The position numbers were made by a program, and so were the translations under genes. Of a stretch of 7,150 nucleotides of DNA, positions 1 through 4,957 are shown one piece after another. Source of the DNA: Caryophanales bacterium UBA1624. GTDB lineage: Bacteria > Bacillota_I > Bacilli_A > RFN20 > CAG-826. The DNA is taken from NCBI GenBank assembly GCA_002321395.1, contig DCMK01000007.1, positions 394 through 7,543 of the forward strand, given 5' to 3'. The notes beneath the pieces are model-generated. The model was given only the letters and a program-made list of their open reading frames with translations. It searched no databases and was not told the origin of the DNA. The stretch's first letter is position 1. Every line of letters begins with the position of its first letter.

Positions 1-3000
1 GCCAAAGTGCGGGATACTTCTAAGCTTGACGGCCTTTCCGGCGCCGCCCATGGATCCTATTTCAGCGGTGGCGACGGTTCAAAAAACAGCCCCTTCATCA
101 TCGATAAGCCCAAGCAGCTTTATTATTTCAACTGGCTTCAAGATCTTGGCTACTTCAACATGCCAAACGACGACAAAACCGGGATCAGCCAAACCTATTT
201 TGAGCTCAATGCCGATTTGGATATGCAAGGCTATGTTTTGCCTCCCGCCGGAACGAAGGAATACCCTTTCGTCGGCAATTTCAACGGGAATGGGCACGCG
301 ATCCAAAACCTGACCATCTCCAACGACGAATCTGCCCTCAACGCCGCCGAGCCGCCAAAAGGGGCGACTTACTCCGGCGGCATCCTCAAGCAAGCCGAGA
401 TCGTCGGCTTTTTCGGCGTAGTCGGCTCCTTGACGGACAAAGATGAGGTCAATGGCTACTCTTTTTCCTCGGAAGCGAATCAAATCGATAACTTAGGATT
501 CGAAGGTTTGGACGTCGTTTCCTCCGCTTCTTCGACCCTTGCTGGTCTTGCCGCGGGTTATGTGAATGGGAAAATCACCAAAGTCGGCGTGAAAGACTCC
601 TCCATCTCCATCAAACAAGGAGCTCAGCCCATCACCGACGTCGCCGGGGTGACCCATCTATCGGAATATTCTCTAGTCGGATATGCGACGGAGGATTACC
701 GCGCGAAGACCGACGTCAGCGATGAAACCATCTCCACTCCCCAGATCGACAACCCCAACACGGATCACGGATCCACCAACTGGGGCGGATCGGTGAACAT
801 GAAGCAAATGTACAACGATCTGAAAAGCGAGATGAAGGATTCCGACATCTCCGAAGATGCCTATTACGTCTCCGAGGAAACCGTCGATGTAAGCCCAGAC
901 GGAACGGAAGGTGAGCCCTATAACATCGTCTATGGGACTGGGAATAGATATTATCAAAACGAAGGATACACCCCTTACTATTACCGGAATGGAATCCGCA
1001 AAGACGCCGACGGAAAAGCCATCGCCTCTTATGGTTTAGCTTATAGAAATTTAGACAGTGACCAATATGTCTATGTTTATGGGGCGCACAAAGGGGAATC
1101 TTCAAACCTCCAAAAAAAGGTCACGAGGAATGTTTACGCCAATTATTCCCTCATAGGGAAAAACGGGAACTATCTTACCGCCTCCGCTACAGCTTCTGGA
1201 GAAGGGGTCGTAGGAAACACAACGGATGTTAGCCAAGCGGGAAAATGGATGTTGCCCTCAGACGGAACTTCCGGAAGCGTCGGCATTGATTTGACTTACG
1301 CCTCGGAAACCGGAAGCTCGACCGATACGTTTTACTTAAGCCGTTCTTCTAGCGGAAGCCTCGTCATGAATCGTCCCTCAGGGACTGACGGAAATCCAAC
1401 CCAATGGACTTATGACGCAGAGAATGGGAACCTCTACACGACCTCCAATGGCAGAGCCTACGTTTTAGACTTCATTAATTCGGCTTGGACACTGGTAGAT
1501 TCTGCGCTCTCCGATTCTTCGTTCCTAACGATCTTCGACAACGCAAGCAACACGTATGTCGGCTATTCCGGAACAGCGGAAACCAAGCCCACCTCCTCTT
1601 CCGACTATTCTTCAACCAACTTCCGGTGGGGCTACACGGCGAACACCGGATATTATCCAATCGCCAATTCCAGCGCGTATTTGGGAGTGAAGAGCACCAA
1701 CTGGGCCCAAACCGCATACGTCACGAGCAAAAACGGGGCAAGCGGCGATTCCTCCTATGGGCGTTTCACCTTGGAGAACGCTTCATCGGATGGAACCGGA
1801 ACAGGGTATTTGAGGATCGCCTCTTTCGATGGAGCCACCTCTTATTTCGTTTACAACACCTCGCAAAGGGAATTCCAAGTCAGCTATAGCACCAAAAATG
1901 GCACATACAGCAACCTTCCAAACCAAAGGGATTCTTTCGTGATACGTTCCTTGCAGGACACCGTCCATAAAGCGGGCCTTGAAACCATCCCCACAGACTC
2001 CACATACCTAGTACAACCGGCAGAAACCGTTTATAGAAGTGCTACAGCCACCGTCAATTCTACCTATCTCCCGCTGGCCTTTAGCTACGACGACGAGAAA
2101 AACAAGACTGGAATCAACGGAGTCTCTTCCATGAATACGGGTTATTTCGTCGGCGGGGACAATTACGTCAACGAAGATGACCGCGCTGGGGACGCCCGTT
2201 TTTCGGAATACTATAGCCTTGGCGAACTTTATACCGCATTTGGAGATACCGGCAATTATTCAAGTTCCCGGCTGCAGGTATTAACCCGCTCAACTTTGAA
2301 AAAGGCAGATGGCAGCTATACGGATCGCGGTTGGACGAAAATCAAAGATCAATATAACAAGAATTCCTCCATCAACATTACCGGCTTTTCCAATAGCGTC
2401 GATAGCCAAACTCTTTCCCGCTACGACTCAGCCAGAAGGAATCTCCAATACACTATTTGGGGCACTTATGATAACGCCACGGCTAGCTCAAGCACCGATT
2501 TATATGGCGTTCACTTCATGGATGCCGCAATCTCCACGCAAAACACGACCAAAGTCGGAAAGGCGGTCGTTTATGACGCGGCGGCAGAGGCCAGATACCA
2601 AGCGGCGCTGAAAGAATACCTCAAGGATGGAACGGGCGAAAAGCCGGTCCAAGAAGGATCGGTTTATTACGATTACGAAGTCCCGGAGGATTCCATCAAC
2701 TTCAACTTGGCCACGGATGGCTATGTCACCTTCTTCGGCGCCACCTACTATGTCAATAGCACCTACGGGAGCAACAAATCCTTTTTCAGCTTGCATGAAA
2801 TTGAGCGAAACGAAGATAACTCCATCAAAGAGATCCGCGAAATCAAAAAGATCTACGCCAACCTCGGGTCGGACAAAGTCGAAAACCCTTACGTGTACTC
2901 TTATGACGGAAGCCTTCCCTCGAATACCGATGCAAATCACCTCGTCTTCGACGTTTCTTGGATTTCCACGAATGTCCAAATGGTCAATTACTGCCTCTAC

Positions 3001-3921
3001 TATTTCGAGATCCCGGTCAACGCGGGGGAGTATGCCCTAGGGTCGGTTTCTGGCCTTAACGGTTCTTATTTGCTTTACCTCGATATTGGGACCGGAGCCG
3101 CGGACTACCAATCCGTCACCATCGAAGAGAAAGTCACCTCCAAAACCTTCTCCGAAACCTATCCAACCGGAGTCGATTTCGTCCGCGACGTCAAAAACGT
3201 CTCCGAAGTCTCCGGGGGATCCACGGCCGCTTTGATGATCGTCGCTACGCCAAACGACAAAATCAAATACGCCGTCTCCGCCTCCGGCAACGGCACAAGC
3301 CTCATCTGCTCTTCCCCCTCCAGCCTTGAAATCGCCTATCAAAGCTCCTCCACCACCGTCTCCGGCAGCGCCGGGGAAACAATCGCGAGCATCGCCGATT
3401 CCCCGCGCATCGCCACGATGGAGAGGAAAACGGTTCAGACCTTCTCGCCCTCCAATCGGACGTTGAGTCTGGCCTATTCCTGCACCTGGACGATCGCAAA
3501 CGCCAAAAAGGGCGATTCGCTTCAGCTGTATTTCCCGGGCCAAACCGCTTCTTGGAGCGTGGAAAGCGGAGACGCGAGCATCGTCAATGGCTTAGTCAGC
3601 TTCGCTTCCGATGGCACGGTTGTCATCAAGGCCGATGGGGCCGGAAGCAAAGAAGCGACCGAAGATTGGGAAGGGCCCGCCTCCATCAAGGAAACCTCCC
3701 CCAGCGTATTTTCCCAGTTCAAAATGGAAATCCCCAATTCCTCCGCGACCGTGGAATATGAATATGAGGAGCTCGAAAAGACCTATAAGGTCACGATCCA
3801 CTGTCCCATCGCCTTCTCCGTGAACGTGCTCTCCCTCCCCTCCGATTCCACCTACAAAATCCAAATCAACGGAACGGATATTTCTTCCACCGGGAGTTAC
3901 GATTTCGCCGCGAACAACTAG
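1..3921 (+). CDS. Giant modular secreted/surface protein, N-terminus missing
   Basis: The frame is open from base 1 to a TAG stop and the usual N-terminal signal peptide is absent, so the true start lies left of the window. The GTG at 7 is only an in-frame valine. There are 1306 visible residues (counted from base 1). Residues about 9-205 form a GLUG-like beta-helix region: an entry block 'PFIIDKPKQLYYFNWLQDLG', then 'FVGNFNGNGHAIQNLTISND' (from residue 90), 'IVGFFGVVGS' and 'LAGLAAGYVNGKITKVGVKD'. Residues about 381-651 are Ser/Thr/Gly/Tyr-rich beta repeats. Residues about 712-1030 form a block I remember from uncharacterised proteins of uncultured Bacilli/Tenericutes ('HFMDAAIS' at 838, 'PEDSINFNL' at 895, 'YYFEIPVNAGEYALGSVSG' at 1000). 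Residues about 1185-1213 ('WSVESGDASIVNGLVSFASDG') look like a BIG2-type Ig fold. No LPXTG motif, membrane anchor or catalytic motif is seen. An adhesin or matrix role is inferred; molecular function is unknown. Confidence 0.88.
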   Translation, partial: AKVRDTSKLDGLSGAAHGSYFSGGDGSKNSPFIIDKPKQLYYFNWLQDLGYFNMPNDDKTGISQTYFELNADLDMQGYVLPPAGTKEYPFVGNFNGNGHAIQNLTISNDESALNAAEPPKGATYSGGILKQAEIVGFFGVVGSLTDKDEVNGYSFSSEANQIDNLGFEGLDVVSSASSTLAGLAAGYVNGKITKVGVKDSSISIKQGAQPITDVAGVTHLSEYSLVGYATEDYRAKTDVSDETISTPQIDNPNTDHGSTNWGGSVNMKQMYNDLKSEMKDSDISEDAYYVSEETVDVSPDGTEGEPYNIVYGTGNRYYQNEGYTPYYYRNGIRKDADGKAIASYGLAYRNLDSDQYVYVYGAHKGESSNLQKKVTRNVYANYSLIGKNGNYLTASATASGEGVVGNTTDVSQAGKWMLPSDGTSGSVGIDLTYASETGSSTDTFYLSRSSSGSLVMNRPSGTDGNPTQWTYDAENGNLYTTSNGRAYVLDFINSAWTLVDSALSDSSFLTIFDNASNTYVGYSGTAETKPTSSSDYSSTNFRWGYTANTGYYPIANSSAYLGVKSTNWAQTAYVTSKNGASGDSSYGRFTLENASSDGTGTGYLRIASFDGATSYFVYNTSQREFQVSYSTKNGTYSNLPNQRDSFVIRSLQDTVHKAGLETIPTDSTYLVQPAETVYRSATATVNSTYLPLAFSYDDEKNKTGINGVSSMNTGYFVGGDNYVNEDDRAGDARFSEYYSLGELYTAFGDTGNYSSSRLQVLTRSTLKKADGSYTDRGWTKIKDQYNKNSSINITGFSNSVDSQTLSRYDSARRNLQYTIWGTYDNATASSSTDLYGVHFMDAAISTQNTTKVGKAVVYDAAAEARYQAALKEYLKDGTGEKPVQEGSVYYDYEVPEDSINFNLATDGYVTFFGATYYVNSTYGSNKSFFSLHEIERNEDNSIKEIREIKKIYANLGSDKVENPYVYSYDGSLPSNTDANHLVFDVSWISTNVQMVNYCLYYFEIPVNAGEYALGSVSGLNGSYLLYLDIGTGAADYQSVTIEEKVTSKTFSETYPTGVDFVRDVKNVSEVSGGSTAALMIVATPNDKIKYAVSASGNGTSLICSSPSSLEIAYQSSSTTVSGSAGETIASIADSPRIATMERKTVQTFSPSNRTLSLAYSCTWTIANAKKGDSLQLYFPGQTASWSVESGDASIVNGLVSFASDGTVVIKADGAGSKEATEDWEGPASIKETSPSVFSQFKMEIPNSSATVEYEYEELEKTYKVTIHCPIAFSVNVLSLPSDSTYKIQINGTDISSTGSYDFAANN
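1141..1953 (+). other. Six-repeat beta module inside the giant protein (beta-trefoil-like?)
   Basis: Residues about 381-651 of the first protein fall into six units of roughly 27-57 residues. Each unit tends to open with a 'G.YL' or similar strand and close with an aromatic-centred strand: W416 (KWMLP), W469 (QWTY), W496 (AWTL), W543 (RWGY), F589 (RFTL) and F646 (SFVIRSL). Openings include 'GKNGNYLTAS', 'DTFYLSRSSS', 'GNLYTTSNGRAYVL', 'SNTYVGYSG', 'GYYPIANSSAYLGV' and 'GYLRIASFDG'. This rhythm is what ricin-type or fascin-type beta-trefoils show, and six units could make two trefoils, which would suggest carbohydrate binding. The repeat boundaries are read by eye and the canonical ricin QxW motif is not clear, so the fold is a hypothesis. 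Confidence 0.4.
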
Positions 3922-3941
3922 CATTCCGCAAGCCTAAAGAC

Positions 3942-3970
3942 TTGCTTAAAACCCCGTTAATGACTAAGAT
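3942..3970 (+). promoter_or_regulatory. Possible sigma-A promoter for the second rightward gene
   Basis: A -35-like TTGCTT (3942-3947, 3 of 6 consensus bases) is separated by exactly 17 bases from a -10-like TAAGAT (3965-3970, 4 of 6). Transcription would start near 3977, just upstream of the direct repeat and hairpins, giving a leader of roughly 80-95 bases. The match is weak, and the gene could instead be read through from the upstream gene, because no convincing terminator lies between them. Confidence 0.28.
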
Positions 3971-3983
3971 TTCACCGACAAAA

Positions 3984-4019
3984 GCAAAGCTAGAGCAATC
4001 TAGCGACGCAAAGCTAGAG
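3984..4019 (+). repeat. 12-base direct repeat GCAAAGCTAGAG in the intergenic leader
   Basis: The sequence GCAAAGCTAGAG occurs exactly at 3984-3995 and again at 4008-4019, a period of 24 bases. Between the copies lies TCTAGC (3999-4004), which is complementary to the GCTAGA contained in both copies. It can therefore pair with either one. The repeat may be a product of local duplication, a protein-binding pair, or part of an RNA switch; the sequence alone cannot decide. Confidence 0.8.
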
Positions 4020-4064
4020 GGTCTCCGCTTCGGAGATAGCCAGCTGCCAAATCTCCTATGGCAG
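3989..4064 (+). promoter_or_regulatory. Structured leader with three hairpins and competing helices
   Basis: Hairpin A is GCTAGA (3989-3994) with TCTAGC (3999-4004), a perfect 6-bp stem closed by a GCAA (GNRA-type) tetraloop. Hairpin B is TCTCCG (4022-4027) with CGGAGA (4031-4036) around CTT, with GCTA (4013-4016) pairing to TAGC (4037-4040) below a 5-base bulge. Hairpin C is CTGCCA (4044-4049) with TGGCAG (4059-4064), overlapping the ATG at 4058. Alternatives compete: TCTAGC 3999-4004 can pair with GCTAGA 4013-4018 instead of hairpin A, and GGAGAT 4032-4037 can pair with ATCTCC 4051-4056 instead of hairpin B. None is followed by a T-run, so these are not ordinary intrinsic terminators. No known riboswitch or T-box core is recognised. 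Regulation of the downstream gene is inferred from position. Confidence 0.4.
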
Positions 4065-4954
4065 AAAGCATGAAAAGAAAAGGATTCCGTTTGGCTTCGC
4101 TCACCTATTTCCTCTCTTTGGGGGCTCTTTCGGTTTCCTTGCTCGCCTATTTCTCTTTGAACGGCACCTTCGCTTGGTTCGGCCTCAACAAGCGGGTCGA
4201 TGCCACGGGCATGGCCATCGCCGTGAAGAAGGAAAAGAACGTCAACATTGATTTGACCTCCTATAAAAAAGTCCCATCCTCCGATGGGATCAACTACGTT
4301 TTGGATTCCCAATCCACCCCCCACGCCTTGAACCGTTATGACCAGGTCTTCACCGCGGACAACGTCTATACCCCCGTATTGCTGAAGCTCGTGCTGACCG
4401 ATGGGGCTTACGAAGACGGAGAAGAGCTACCTTTGAAAGTCCATCATAACCCCGAAAAAGACAGCGAGATCATCCGCGTGGCAGAAGACGGGACCTCCTC
4501 AACGGAAAGCACGAGCGAAACCAGCCTCCTTTCAAGCTACATTTCCTCGGTTCTAAACATCCGGGCCGCGGTTTATAACGGCCCATTCGACTTCGATGCG
4601 ATCGTCAGCTTTTTCAAAGGAACAGGGACGCTCAATGGGGGATTCTATTCCAGTGGGGACCATTCCTTTGTTTCCTATTCCACGGACTCCGGGAAAACCA
4701 CCATCGAAGCAAGCGGCACCGATCCCGTCCACGCGAAAAAGGAAGAAGCGATCTCCATCCCCGGGGTCAAGTACTACAACGCGGGATCGAGCACTTCCCG
4801 CCGCTGCACCTTATACATTTATTTGGATTACAACGAAAGCCTCATCAACGCCTACATCGACCAAATGAAGGGCGGCAGCGGCGTGATGCTGATGGAAACC
4901 AACTACGCTTTGGGGGCGGACTTAGACTACATCTCCATCAGGCGGGACGATTGA
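4058..4954 (+). CDS. Secreted protein with SipW-type (TasA/camelysin-like) signal peptide
   Basis: This gene encodes 298 residues if ATG 4058 is used; ATG 4070 (Met5) is an equally plausible start and gives a cleaner 'MKRKGFR' positive n-region. A hydrophobic stretch (residues about 12-34) runs into 'NGTFAWFGLNKRVDATGM' (35-52), the style of SipW-dependent signal peptides such as those of TasA and camelysin, where cleavage lies near the (T/A)(F/Y)A-(W/Y)F motif. The mature part is acidic and rich in Ser/Thr, with beta-strand-like stretches ('YTPVLLKLVLTDG', 'CTLYIYLDYNESLINAYIDQ') and a Ser/Thr linker near 'EDGTSSTESTSETS'. It has one cysteine and no C-terminal anchor. There is no good Shine-Dalgarno before either start; the GGAG at 4032-4035 is 22 bases from ATG 4058 and lies in a hairpin. 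It follows the giant protein gene on the same strand after 136 bases. A fibre or matrix subunit role is inferred; no SipW peptidase is in the window. Confidence 0.85.
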   Translation: MAESMKRKGFRLASLTYFLSLGALSVSLLAYFSLNGTFAWFGLNKRVDATGMAIAVKKEKNVNIDLTSYKKVPSSDGINYVLDSQSTPHALNRYDQVFTADNVYTPVLLKLVLTDGAYEDGEELPLKVHHNPEKDSEIIRVAEDGTSSTESTSETSLLSSYISSVLNIRAAVYNGPFDFDAIVSFFKGTGTLNGGFYSSGDHSFVSYSTDSGKTTIEASGTDPVHAKKEEAISIPGVKYYNAGSSTSRRCTLYIYLDYNESLINAYIDQMKGGSGVMLMETNYALGADLDYISIRRDD

Positions 4955-4957
4955 GCT

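Noticed and set aside
79..483. Antisense and alternate-frame open reading frames over the giant gene, such as - strand 79-483, 2500-2979 and 3037-3543
   Set aside because: They have biased, low-complexity translations typical of shadows of the real frame, no start context, and they overlap a clear 1306-residue coding region.
3928..3945. GCAAG...CTTGC inverted repeat just after the giant gene's stop, as a possible terminator
   Set aside because: The stem is only 5 bp with an 8-base loop, and it is followed by TTAAAACCCC rather than a T-run, so it does not look like an intrinsic terminator.
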